In this document: positions 1 through 7,647 of the stretch, piece after piece
How positions within the stretch are numbered: position 1 is the stretch's first letter
Layout: each line of letters begins with the position of its first letter
Origin: Draconibacterium orientale
GTDB lineage: Bacteria > Bacteroidota > Bacteroidia > Bacteroidales > JAADGE01
NCBI GenBank assembly: GCA_020718265.1
Contig: DYSM01000126.1
Span: 1 to 7,886 of the forward strand
Length of the DNA stretch: 7,886 nt
Reading direction: 5' to 3'
The notes under the pieces: model-generated
What the model saw: the letters and a program-made list of their open reading frames with translations, nothing else
Database searches by the model: none
Told to the model about the DNA's origin: nothing
Program-made: the position numbers and the translations under genes

Positions 1-1491
1 GCCGGAACTATTGCTCAATCTTCATATAACCGCTGGGGAGATTATGCCCTCATGTCCGTTGACCCGACTGATGACCAAACATTTTGGTTTACTACCGAAT
101 ATCTTATTACAAGCTCCGATAAAGGTTCAAAAGTAATTTCTTTCAAATTATCGAACTCTCCATCAATTGTTACAACTGCCGCCTCAAACATTGTCGGCTC
201 AAATGCAACATTAAACGGAACCGTTAATCCCAACGGATTTTCTACCGATTATCATTTCGAATGGGGAACCACAACAGCATACGGAACGAGCACTGCAACA
301 GTAAACGCAGGTTCGGGAACTTCACCTGTGGCTGTTACTGCTAATATCTCCGGGCTTATTGCCGGAACAACCTATCATTTCCGATTGGTGGGCGAAAACA
401 GCGAGGGAATAAGCAACGGAAACGATATGAGTTTCACACCCGAAGCGGCATCACTCTCAACGACCACGCCGTCATCAGTTACTATGACAAGTGCATCAAG
501 CGGTGGAAATATCACTTCCGACGGCGGCAACACGGTTACCGCACGCGGCGTTTGTTGGAGTACTACTCTAAACCCTGTAGCAACAGGTAATCATACAACA
601 GATGGAACAGGTACCGGAACATTTACAAGTTCAATCACCGGACTTAGTTCCAGCACAACATATCACGTAAGAGCTTATGCCACAACTTCTGCCGGTACTT
701 TTTACGGCGATGATAAAACATTTACCACTCAATGCGGTATTATATCGACATTCCCATGGAACGAAGGTTTTGAAAACGCAGGCACACGCCCCGGCTGTTG
801 GACCGAAGCAAACGTAACCGGAACTTTACCTTGGGCATTTCAAGCCGGCGGGCAATCTTCGCACCCTGCTGCAGCTCATTCCGGAAGTTATAACGCATTT
901 TTATATCAAGCATCAAGTACGGCAAGCGTTACCAAATTAATAACGCCTACCCTGGATTTGTCAACTCTCTCATCTGCCACTCTGAAATTTTGGCATACAC
1001 AACCTGTTTGGGATACCGACCAAGACCAATTGAGAGTTTATTATAAAACTTCATCATCGGGAACATGGACTTTGCTGCAAACTTATTTAACAAGCATTAC
1101 TGCGTGGACCCAAAGAACCATCACACTGCCGGCTTTGAGCAGCGATTATTATATCGCCTTTGAAGGAACAGCTCAATATGGTTACGGTGTATGTGTTGAT
1201 GATATTCAAGTTTCGGGAACTCCGATTGTCGGAATCCAAACCATTTCATCGAACGAAGCTGTTCACATTATGCCAAATCCGAATAACGGACAGTTTAATC
1301 TAAAATTCGACCGAATGATTCCTTCAATCGACATTACAATATCAGACATAACAGGCAAAGTTGTTTATCAAAAAAATGCAAAAAATACAGCAACAATGCA
1401 AATCGACTTATCCGAAAAATCTTCGGGAATCTATTTTATCCGTATGATGTTTGAAGATAAGGTGCAAACTCAGAAACTGATTATCAAATAA
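1..1491 (+). CDS. Secreted T9SS-exported protein with two FN3-like modules and a choice-of-anchor J module, 5'-truncated
   Basis: The frame is open from base 1 to the TAA at 1489-1491 (496 residues visible), so the true start and signal peptide lie upstream. The ATG at 52 falls inside a motif (RWGDYALMSVDP...FWFTTEY) that is common inside Bacteroidota secreted proteins, so it is not the start. Numbering from base 1: about 54-148 is an FN3-like module (ending in TTYHFRLVGENSEG), and 151-243 is a second of the GVCWSTTLNP...TTYHVRAYATT type. About 244-409 is a choice-of-anchor J / cleaved-adhesin module with PWNEGFEN, KFWHT, DYYIAFEG and VCVDDI, and two cysteines 21 residues apart (245, 266). 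About 422-496 is a T9SS type A sorting domain, starting PNPNNGQF and ending KLIIK. Known for the family: such C-termini direct outer-membrane passage and are usually removed. Inferred: a surface or released adhesin-like protein. No catalytic motif is visible; the missing N-terminus may hold the functional domain. A terminator follows, so the gene ends its transcript. Confidence 0.9.
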   Translation, partial: AGTIAQSSYNRWGDYALMSVDPTDDQTFWFTTEYLITSSDKGSKVISFKLSNSPSIVTTAASNIVGSNATLNGTVNPNGFSTDYHFEWGTTTAYGTSTATVNAGSGTSPVAVTANISGLIAGTTYHFRLVGENSEGISNGNDMSFTPEAASLSTTTPSSVTMTSASSGGNITSDGGNTVTARGVCWSTTLNPVATGNHTTDGTGTGTFTSSITGLSSSTTYHVRAYATTSAGTFYGDDKTFTTQCGIISTFPWNEGFENAGTRPGCWTEANVTGTLPWAFQAGGQSSHPAAAHSGSYNAFLYQASSTASVTKLITPTLDLSTLSSATLKFWHTQPVWDTDQDQLRVYYKTSSSGTWTLLQTYLTSITAWTQRTITLPALSSDYYIAFEGTAQYGYGVCVDDIQVSGTPIVGIQTISSNEAVHIMPNPNNGQFNLKFDRMIPSIDITISDITGKVVYQKNAKNTATMQIDLSEKSSGIYFIRMMFEDKVQTQKLIIK

Positions 1492-1512
1492 TATTCCGTT
1501 TCAAATACAAAG

Positions 1513-1557
1513 AAAACTCACATTTCGACTTAAAAAAGAAAAATGTGAGTTTTTTTA
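1513..1557 (+). terminator. Intrinsic terminator of the first secreted-protein gene
   Basis: Bases 1513-1525 pair with 1541-1553 in a 13-bp perfect stem (core ACTCACATTT / AAATGTGAGT) around a 15-nt A-rich loop, and the 3' arm runs into a T tract up to 1556. It starts 21 bases after the stop codon and separates this gene from the next one on the same strand, so the two are likely independent transcripts. The long loop makes it somewhat weaker than an ideal terminator. Confidence 0.8.
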
Positions 1558-1574
1558 TTGCCAACTTATTAAAA

Positions 1575-1603
1575 TTGAGTAATTTTACATTGTTGTATTT
1601 CTC
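1575..1603 (+). promoter_or_regulatory. Weak candidate promoter for the Asp-box protein gene
   Basis: A TTG at 1575-1577 and TATTTCTC at 1596-1603 are 18 bases apart. This loosely resembles the Bacteroidota pattern of a -33 TTTG and a -7 TAnnTTTG, but the -7 match is incomplete. The 5' leader would be only about 15 nt. A promoter must lie somewhere in 1557-1624 if the upstream terminator works, because the downstream gene starts at 1625. The interval is very A/T-rich, so chance matches are easy. Confidence 0.22.
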
Positions 1604-1624
1604 AAATTATTAATAATTTTTACT

Positions 1625-4600
1625 ATGAAAAAAATCCTTATAACAATTGCTTTTCTTTTTTCTTTTAATTTGATATTTTCTCAACCATGGTTGGTAAATC
1701 TACCTCAAAACAAGAACAAAAGTGATATTACTTTAAACGATTACCGAGCCGCTTTCGACAAATATTGGGAGCCTTATACGGTTTCTAAGGGCTGGTATAT
1801 CGACAAAGCCGGCAAAAAACAAAAAGCCTTCGGGTGGAAACAATTCTTACGCTGGGAAAATTTTTGGAACTCACGCGTAAACCCTGTAACCAGTGCATTT
1901 CCAAATACTTCGGTTGCTGAGCAGTATCAAAAATATTTGAAAAAGTATCCGAATTTAAAAAGCAGTTCGGGAAATTGGAGCAGTATGGGCACATCAAGCT
2001 CCGAAGGCGGGTATGCCGGAATCGGACGAATTGCAACGATTGCATTTCACCCCACCAACAACAATACGTTTTGGCTTGGTGCACCCGCAGGCGGATTATG
2101 GGTTACTACCAATGGCGGCTCCGCTTGGAATGTTTTAACCGACCAAAACGATGTTTTGGGTGTGAGTGCCATAATCATTCCCTCAAACTATGAAACATCG
2201 CACACAATCTATATCGGAACAGGAGACCGTGATGCCAAAGATAATTATTCGGTCGGTGTTCTTAAATCTACCGACAAAGGAGTAACTTGGGCAAACACAG
2301 GGCTTGTTTTTTTGCCGTCGAACAAAGAAGTTGTTAATAACATGCTCGTTGTTCCGGGCAATGATGCTAAAATCTACGCCGCAACTTCCGACGGACTCTA
2401 TGTAACCGAAAACGCTGCAACAACTTGGGCTCAATTGTCCACCATCGAATTTATCGACATCGAATTTAAACCCGGCGACCCTACCATTATTTATGGAGCT
2501 ACCCGCAACGGATTAATTTATAAAAGTATCAATTCCGGTGCAGATTGGAATCAGGTTTATACTTCCGGAACCGGGTCAAGAATCGAACTTGCGGTGAGTG
2601 CAAATGACCCTGCCCGCGTTTATGCTTTGGTTGCAGCAGCCGATAACAGCTCGAAAGGTATCTACCGTTCTAACGACAGCGGAGGGAGTTTCACGTCAAT
2701 TTTCAATTCATACAATCTTCTTGGCTGGGACGATGCCGGCGGAGATTCGGGCGGGCAGGCATGGTACGACCTCGCAATGGCTTCCGACCCAACAAATGCC
2801 AATGTTGTGTATGTCGGCGGTGTCAATACGTGGCGTTCTGTCGATGGCGGCATACATTGGGCAATCGTAAATCATTGGAGTGGTAATGGAGCTGTGGCGG
2901 TTCATGCCGATAAACACTATTTCGCTTTCAATGGTAATACTTCCAATTTTTTTGAATGTAACGACGGAGGAATTTATAAATCTACGGACGGAGAATCATG
3001 GAGCGATTTATCGAATGGTCTCACAATAAGCCAAATGTATGCACTCAGCACCGCTCAAACAGTTTCCGATGTAATCATCACGGGCTTGCAGGATAACGGA
3101 ACCAAAGTCAGTTACAGCGGCGTTTGGACAGATGTTATCGGCGGCGACGGAATGCGATGTTTGATCGATTTTACCGATGAAAATACTCAATACGGAAGTT
3201 TATATTATGGTGATATTTACCGGACAACCGACAATTGGAATGTAACATATACCGAAATCAGCAATAATATTCCCGGAGGTGCCAACGGGGCGTGGGTTAC
3301 GCCTTATGTATTAGACCCCAACGACAATAATACAATTTATGTTGGATACGCCGATTTATGGAAAAGTACCAACAAAGGAAATTCGTTCACAAAAATAGGC
3401 AGTTTCGGTTCTACACTTGCATCTATTGCCGTAGCACCTTCAAATTCGCAATACATCTATGTTGCAACCGGCAGCAATATTCAAAAAACACAAAACGGTG
3501 GTTCGGCTTGGTCGAGCATTACAGCAGGTCTGCCGGTATCCGAAAATTCAATCACGTATATAGCAGTTAAAAACGATGACCCGCTCACTGTTTGGGTAAC
3601 TTTAAGCGGGTACAATAATCATGGGGTTTATGAAACAACCAACGGAGGCAGTACGTGGACTAACATATCGGCAGGTCTTCCCGAAATTCCGGTTAATTGT
3701 ATCATTCAAAATAAAATAGAAACAGCATCTGTTCAGCTCTACGCAGGCACCGATTTTGGAGTCTTTCTGAAAAATGGAACTGATGAATGGTTGCCTTTTA
3801 ATACCGGTATGCCAAAAGTTGTTATCGACGAATTAGCAATTTATTATGATATGCAAATACCCGAAAACAGCCGCTTGCGTGCAGCAACATACGGTCGAGG
3901 TCTTTGGGAAAGTGATATGGATTTATCGGGTGCTTATGCTCCCACTCTTATCACAACAGCATCTTCGAATATTACTTTAAATTCTGCCGAACTGAGTGGC
4001 GAAATTTTAAATGATTTTGGCTCAACGATTACTGAAAGCGGCTTCGTGTATTCGACATCAAACAACCCCGAATTATCAGACCCCGGAGCATTTCCTGTTT
4101 CTACATCGCCGGTCATTACTTCGGGGACGTTCACCTTATCGGTTACCGGTTTGTCCGAAGGAACCACTTATTATTACCGAGCTTATGCAAAAAACTCGAT
4201 TGGGACGGGTTACGCTCCCGAAAAATCGTTTACCACAACCTGTACAGCAAATTCTGTTTTTCCGTGGACAAACGGATTTGAAAACAACGGTTTAATACCC
4301 AATTGTTGGTCGCAGGAATATACTGCGGGCGACAATGTCGATTGGGTTTTCCGAACAGGTTCTTCTTCCGGAGTGCCTGCAACTGCACATACCGGAATTT
4401 ATAATGCAGCTCTGAAAGATTCCGATACGCAGGACGATAAAACGATGTTGATTTTGCCGGTTATGGATTTCTCCGGTATTTCTTCGGCAAATATTAGTTT
4501 TTGGCACATGCAAGCAAATTTGTTTTCGTATCAAGATAAATTAAGGGTAATTTACAAAAATTCAGCACTTGGCGAGTGGAGCGAATTAGCTGCATTCAAC

Positions 4601-4987
4601 TCCGCAATAACAGCATGGACTATGGAGTCTCTCTCCCTGCCGAATCTAAGCAGCGATTATTACATTGCATTTGAAGGAAATGTAAAAAATGGAAGAGGCG
4701 TTGTTATAGACGATATTACAATTTCCGATGTTACTGATGTAATTGATTTAAAAATGCAGAATTTTAGTATCTTCCCCAATCCTTCGGACGGTAATTTTAC
4801 CTTGTCGAACCTGAGTTTCGGAAACGCAACATTTCATATATACGATGTTCAAGGAAATGAAATACATCTTGAACTCATCAATAATTTGGAAACAAAATCA
4901 GTAAATATACATTCACTTCCGGGAATATATATTTTGAAAATTGAAAATGAAAACAGAATTTTCTATAAAAAATTGATAGTGAAATAA
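1625..4987 (+). CDS. Secreted Asp-box (BNR/VPS10-like) beta-propeller protein with FN3-like, choice-of-anchor J and T9SS sorting domains
   Basis: Complete, 1120 residues. The start at 1625 gives a good signal peptide (MKK, hydrophobic 4-19, cleavage likely before Q20); no Shine-Dalgarno is seen, as usual in this phylum. Residues 20-115 hold a conserved-looking segment with FLRWENFWNSRV, found at the N-terminus of similar Bacteroidota propeller proteins. About 115-765 is a long propeller region with some ten Asp-box-like motifs, e.g. TTNGGSAW (161), STDKGVTW (215), SVDGGIHW (405), STNKGNSF (581), TTNGGSTW (671), closing with ATYGRGLWES (754-763). Then follow an FN3-like module (about 773-872), a choice-of-anchor J module (about 873-1038; cysteines 873 and 894) and a T9SS type A sorting domain (about 1046-1120; PNPSDGNF, end KLIVK). 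Asp boxes are structural turns found in sialidases, VPS10/sortilin and glycoside hydrolases. No sialidase arginine triad or other active site could be recognised, so the substrate is unknown. The tail is paralogous to that of the upstream protein. Likely role, inferred: surface-attached or released binding or degradative protein. Confidence 0.93.
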   Translation: MKKILITIAFLFSFNLIFSQPWLVNLPQNKNKSDITLNDYRAAFDKYWEPYTVSKGWYIDKAGKKQKAFGWKQFLRWENFWNSRVNPVTSAFPNTSVAEQYQKYLKKYPNLKSSSGNWSSMGTSSSEGGYAGIGRIATIAFHPTNNNTFWLGAPAGGLWVTTNGGSAWNVLTDQNDVLGVSAIIIPSNYETSHTIYIGTGDRDAKDNYSVGVLKSTDKGVTWANTGLVFLPSNKEVVNNMLVVPGNDAKIYAATSDGLYVTENAATTWAQLSTIEFIDIEFKPGDPTIIYGATRNGLIYKSINSGADWNQVYTSGTGSRIELAVSANDPARVYALVAAADNSSKGIYRSNDSGGSFTSIFNSYNLLGWDDAGGDSGGQAWYDLAMASDPTNANVVYVGGVNTWRSVDGGIHWAIVNHWSGNGAVAVHADKHYFAFNGNTSNFFECNDGGIYKSTDGESWSDLSNGLTISQMYALSTAQTVSDVIITGLQDNGTKVSYSGVWTDVIGGDGMRCLIDFTDENTQYGSLYYGDIYRTTDNWNVTYTEISNNIPGGANGAWVTPYVLDPNDNNTIYVGYADLWKSTNKGNSFTKIGSFGSTLASIAVAPSNSQYIYVATGSNIQKTQNGGSAWSSITAGLPVSENSITYIAVKNDDPLTVWVTLSGYNNHGVYETTNGGSTWTNISAGLPEIPVNCIIQNKIETASVQLYAGTDFGVFLKNGTDEWLPFNTGMPKVVIDELAIYYDMQIPENSRLRAATYGRGLWESDMDLSGAYAPTLITTASSNITLNSAELSGEILNDFGSTITESGFVYSTSNNPELSDPGAFPVSTSPVITSGTFTLSVTGLSEGTTYYYRAYAKNSIGTGYAPEKSFTTTCTANSVFPWTNGFENNGLIPNCWSQEYTAGDNVDWVFRTGSSSGVPATAHTGIYNAALKDSDTQDDKTMLILPVMDFSGISSANISFWHMQANLFSYQDKLRVIYKNSALGEWSELAAFNSAITAWTMESLSLPNLSSDYYIAFEGNVKNGRGVVIDDITISDVTDVIDLKMQNFSIFPNPSDGNFTLSNLSFGNATFHIYDVQGNEIHLELINNLETKSVNIHSLPGIYILKIENENRIFYKKLIVK

Positions 4988-4993
4988 TTCAAG

Positions 4994-5031
4994 AAAAATG
5001 CCCAAAACTTGATTGTTTTGGGCTTTTTTTT
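4994..5031 (+). terminator. Strong intrinsic terminator after the Asp-box protein gene, possibly bidirectional
   Basis: GCCCAAAAC at 5000-5008 pairs perfectly with GTTTTGGGC at 5015-5023 around a 6-nt loop, followed by eight T (5024-5031). It begins within 10 bases of the stop codon. Five A residues (4994-4998) precede the left arm, so on the minus strand the hairpin is followed by one A and then five T. It could therefore also stop transcripts arriving from the minus-strand barrel gene, which has no clearer terminator of its own. Confidence 0.92.
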
Positions 5032-5225
5032 ATAAGATGCTTGGGGCTTTATAATATTTATGCTAAAATGGATTATTAGTTTACTTTTAGATACCAATAC
5101 TTCGGTAAAAAAATACATATATTTGATAATCAAAGAAATATAAAAAGGTGTAACTGTCGAACAAATTACTGTAAATCAATAATTTACACATTTTCACCAA
5201 CTATTGAATAATAGACCAATCTGCA

Positions 5226-5257
5226 CATCAACAAATCATCTCATCAACAAATCATAC
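5226..5257. repeat. Two-copy tandem repeat, 16-nt period
   Basis: CATCAACAAATCAT occurs at 5226-5239 and again, identical, at 5242-5255, giving a 16-nt period with two variable bases between copies. It lies directly beyond the 3' end of the minus-strand barrel gene, 2 bases from its stop codon, in the convergent intergenic region. It is not a palindrome and forms no hairpin. The remainder of 5032-5225 is A/T-rich with only short weak inverted repeats and no coding potential that I can see. Confidence 0.85.
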
Positions 5258-6046
5258 CTATTTTAACCAACGGCGTAATTTTCGTTTGATTAGATAGAAC
5301 GAATTTGTTGTCCATGGATTTAACGGCAAAGTGAGTGAGGTTTTAAAAACAAATAATCCATCGGGAAAAGAACCATATGGTTTTACTGCCGGGTTTGCTT
5401 GATAGGTCATTGGGACTTCATAATCTTTGTTGATAAAACCGCCGAAAACATAATTTGCCTCAAAGTTAAAAACGGTATAATTAAAGCCTAAAACACCCAC
5501 AAAATTGCGGCGCATGTAGGTATCTTTTTTCATTTTTTTATTTTGAACAACGGTTGTGAAATTTACTTCCGAAGTTTGGCTCATACCCAAATTGATATTG
5601 TATTGTAAACCGGCGAAAATATAGCGTTGGTTTTTGAACATGCTTTTACCTACTTTAAAAAGCAAAGGAATGGCAACGGTATTTATAATTTGATGATCGA
5701 CCAAAGTATATTGTTTATTCAACGATTCGTACTTTTGAGACATGCCAAATACTTGATATTCAATACCAAGCGAAACGCCTGTGAGGTCGTTGTGCATATC
5801 GTGGGTGAAAAGCAGTCCTCCGTGAAAGCCTAACTTGTAGCCCATATATCCCGCAACAGGCATCATTTGAAAATCACCGTATTCGTTTTGTATTTGGTAG
5901 TAGGCAAAAGAATCGGGCTGTGCATCGAGAAAACTATGGTTAAATCCGGCTTTCAGCGTAAAGAAATCGTATTCGGGATCCCATTGTGCAAAGAGGTTAA
6001 TGTTTGCAAATACGATAAATATGAAGAGTGCTGATATTTTTTTCAT
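5258..6046 (-). CDS. Outer-membrane beta-barrel protein, PorT-like family
   Basis: Complete, 262 residues, stop TAG at 5260-5258. The N-terminus is a signal peptide (MKK, hydrophobic to about 19, cleavage likely before Q21 after LFA). The mature part alternates polar and hydrophobic residues in strand-like segments with aromatic ends: LKAGFNHSFL (31), YKLGFHGGLLF (70), VSLGIEYQVF (91), RYIFAGLQYNINLGM (141), NFVGVLGFNY (181), FEANYVFGGF (195), LFVFKTSLTLPL (231). This fits the small 8-10-stranded barrel fold of Bacteroidota (PorT family / OMP_b-brl). The function is not deducible; 'PorT-like' describes the fold and does not mean that it is the T9SS PorT itself. Odd: after the last strand there is a tail of about 20 residues ending in KRKLRRWLK, strongly basic. 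It starts 41 bp after the Kelch lipoprotein gene with no terminator between, so the two are probably cotranscribed. The start is set by the signal peptide. Confidence 0.85.
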   Translation of the reverse strand: MKKISALFIFIVFANINLFAQWDPEYDFFTLKAGFNHSFLDAQPDSFAYYQIQNEYGDFQMMPVAGYMGYKLGFHGGLLFTHDMHNDLTGVSLGIEYQVFGMSQKYESLNKQYTLVDHQIINTVAIPLLFKVGKSMFKNQRYIFAGLQYNINLGMSQTSEVNFTTVVQNKKMKKDTYMRRNFVGVLGFNYTVFNFEANYVFGGFINKDYEVPMTYQANPAVKPYGSFPDGLFVFKTSLTLPLNPWTTNSFYLIKRKLRRWLK

Positions 6047-6087
6047 TGTTAATGATTTTTATTTTTTTGAAGAAAGACAATTGAACA

Positions 6088-7599
6088 TTACGGTAAATAA
6101 TGGTAGAAAGTGTTGGTGTAAGGGTTGAAAGTGTCATCAATCACTCCGGTACCAATGTATCCGCGGTATTCATCATCTTTTTCGTAGTACAATCCGGCAC
6201 CGATAGCTTCTTTTCGCGGCAAGCCGATAAACCGGGCTCTTTCTTCCCATTGATTGATATACGGATTGTATCGCCAAAAATCGCTGCGTAGCGAATCGCC
6301 GTCGAAACCGGTGCCGATATAACCGAAATTTTCGATTGCAAATCCAACGGCATCAATACGTGCTGTTCCGGGGAAAGATTGTTTTTGAATCCATACGCCG
6401 TCATCATCGTCATTTGAAGTTAATGGGGGTTGAAATTTCCATAATCGATTCTGATATGCCCCATTTTGGTCAACACCGCCTGTAACATATGCGTACTTGT
6501 CGATTACAAACGAAACAGCTTTTGTCAAACCGTCCGTATCCGGGTACGATGTCATGGCACGCCATGTTCCGTAGGGATGGGACCCATCGGTTTTTTGTGG
6601 GTCGAATTGATAAAAATCTTCCATTACGGCTGTTGTTGTCCCCTGTCCTAAACCAACATAGCCTTTGCCGTTGATAGAAAATGCAATTGCATTTCTTATT
6701 TCTGTCCCAATAAATGCCGATTGGTTGATTAAACGTGTCCAAGTACCTGCCGGTGGATTCAGATTCGGTTCCCAACGGTAAAATTCTCTTGTTACTGTTT
6801 CAACACCGCCGGAAAGTGTGTAGCCGGTGCCGATGTATATAAAATCTTTTTTAATCCCGTTCACATCAATGTCTTCGAGAACAAAAGCCACTGCATCGGA
6901 CGTGGGCAGTCCGGGAAAATTTGTTGCCGAAGCCCAACTGTTTGATTCGGTATCGTATTTGAAAATTGTTTTTGTAGGACCTTCGGCATTTGCACCCATG
7001 CCTGCGTAAAGCTCATTTTTATAAACAAACGAAACACCTCCTTTGAAATATTGTTCCGTAAATTCGGTTCGGGGTTCCCATTTATCTTTTGTTTGAAGAG
7101 TTTTCAGTTGTGTAGCCACCGGATTGTAGGCTGTATCAAGGTTTGTGCCATCTAATTTGCCCGTAATAACATACGATTTTACATAATAATTAGTTACAGG
7201 TACTAATTTGGTCATAACGCTTTCAAAAAGGCTGTTATCAGGCACTTCTGTAACAAAATCGGTAAATTCCGATGGCATCGTTTCCTGCAACCCATCGTAG
7301 GTAAAACAAGTCGATAAAGTATCTACCACGCGTATTTTGTTCGGATTTTTAGACCAACAGTGTCCATAAGCCAATACGCTGTCTTTGACATTGTTGTATA
7401 GCACTTTTTCTTGCACAATGGCGTATATATCGCGTATAGTTGTTACTGAATCTTTGGATCCGCTGAAATATTTTGCTGCTCCGAAAAGGGTGGTGTATGT
7501 GCCCGGTCCAAATTCTCGAATTATTGTGTATTCTAAATCATTGTATTTGCACCCGGCAAATACAGTAATAAAGCCTAAAAGAATTAATAATTTCTTCAT
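6088..7599 (-). CDS. Kelch-repeat beta-propeller lipoprotein with an N-terminal FN3-like module
   Basis: Complete, 503 residues. MKKLLILLGFITVFAGC is a lipoprotein signal with a lipobox (F-A-G-C, lipidated Cys17), so the protein should be membrane-anchored. About 55-170 resembles the FN3-like module of the neighbouring secreted proteins (GHCWSKNPNK at 79, LVPVTNYYVKSYV at 132, then TLQTK). It has two cysteines (81, 98). About 174-503 has roughly six Kelch-like repeats, each with an 'N-x-x-Y-x-G-x-G' strand and a 'F-Y/W-x-x-x-P/T...W' strand: GAGMG-type at 198-202, YIGTGY 255, YVGLGQG 314, YVTGGVD 371, YIGTGFD 427, YIGTGVI 481. This would make a complete six-bladed propeller. An acidic loop NDDDDG (396-401) lies between blades. 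Kelch propellers are usually binding scaffolds; a few are enzymes (e.g. N-acetylneuraminate epimerase), but nothing here shows catalysis. It is first in a probable operon with the barrel gene, which suggests that the two act together at the outer membrane (inference). Some surface export signals are acidic after the Cys; here CKYNDLE is only weakly so. Confidence 0.88.
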   Translation of the reverse strand: MKKLLILLGFITVFAGCKYNDLEYTIIREFGPGTYTTLFGAAKYFSGSKDSVTTIRDIYAIVQEKVLYNNVKDSVLAYGHCWSKNPNKIRVVDTLSTCFTYDGLQETMPSEFTDFVTEVPDNSLFESVMTKLVPVTNYYVKSYVITGKLDGTNLDTAYNPVATQLKTLQTKDKWEPRTEFTEQYFKGGVSFVYKNELYAGMGANAEGPTKTIFKYDTESNSWASATNFPGLPTSDAVAFVLEDIDVNGIKKDFIYIGTGYTLSGGVETVTREFYRWEPNLNPPAGTWTRLINQSAFIGTEIRNAIAFSINGKGYVGLGQGTTTAVMEDFYQFDPQKTDGSHPYGTWRAMTSYPDTDGLTKAVSFVIDKYAYVTGGVDQNGAYQNRLWKFQPPLTSNDDDDGVWIQKQSFPGTARIDAVGFAIENFGYIGTGFDGDSLRSDFWRYNPYINQWEERARFIGLPRKEAIGAGLYYEKDDEYRGYIGTGVIDDTFNPYTNTFYHYLP

Positions 7600-7647
7600 T
7601 ATATTCGGTTTTTGTTAATCTTGGTTTTTAGTAACAGTAATTCGTTT

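Noticed and set aside
52..54. ATG at 52 as the true start of the first gene
   Set aside because: The frame stays open to base 1, the ATG lies inside a conserved RWGDY...SVDP motif, and no signal peptide follows although the protein has a T9SS tail that requires one. The gene is 5'-truncated by the window.
1625..3930. Sialidase or other glycoside hydrolase assignment from the Asp boxes
   Set aside because: Asp boxes are structural and occur in many non-enzymatic propellers. I could not place the arginine triad or other catalytic residues.
1785..4534. Antisense and out-of-frame reading frames of 60-100 codons inside the large genes
   Set aside because: They overlap well-supported coding sequence, have no domain or signal-peptide features, and look like by-products of the main frame's codon use.
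5122..5134. Small palindrome TTTGAT-A-ATCAAA as an operator
   Set aside because: It lies between two convergent gene ends, far from any start codon, and 6-bp arms are expected by chance in such A/T-rich DNA.
5170..5188. Hairpin TGTAAAT / ATTTACA as a terminator for the barrel gene
   Set aside because: The 7-bp A/T-rich stem is weak and is not followed by a T tract on the minus strand.
6088..7080. N-acetylneuraminate epimerase assignment for the Kelch propeller
   Set aside because: Only the Kelch fold is supported; nothing specific to that enzyme was recognised, and the lipoprotein anchor and FN3-like region argue for a binding role.
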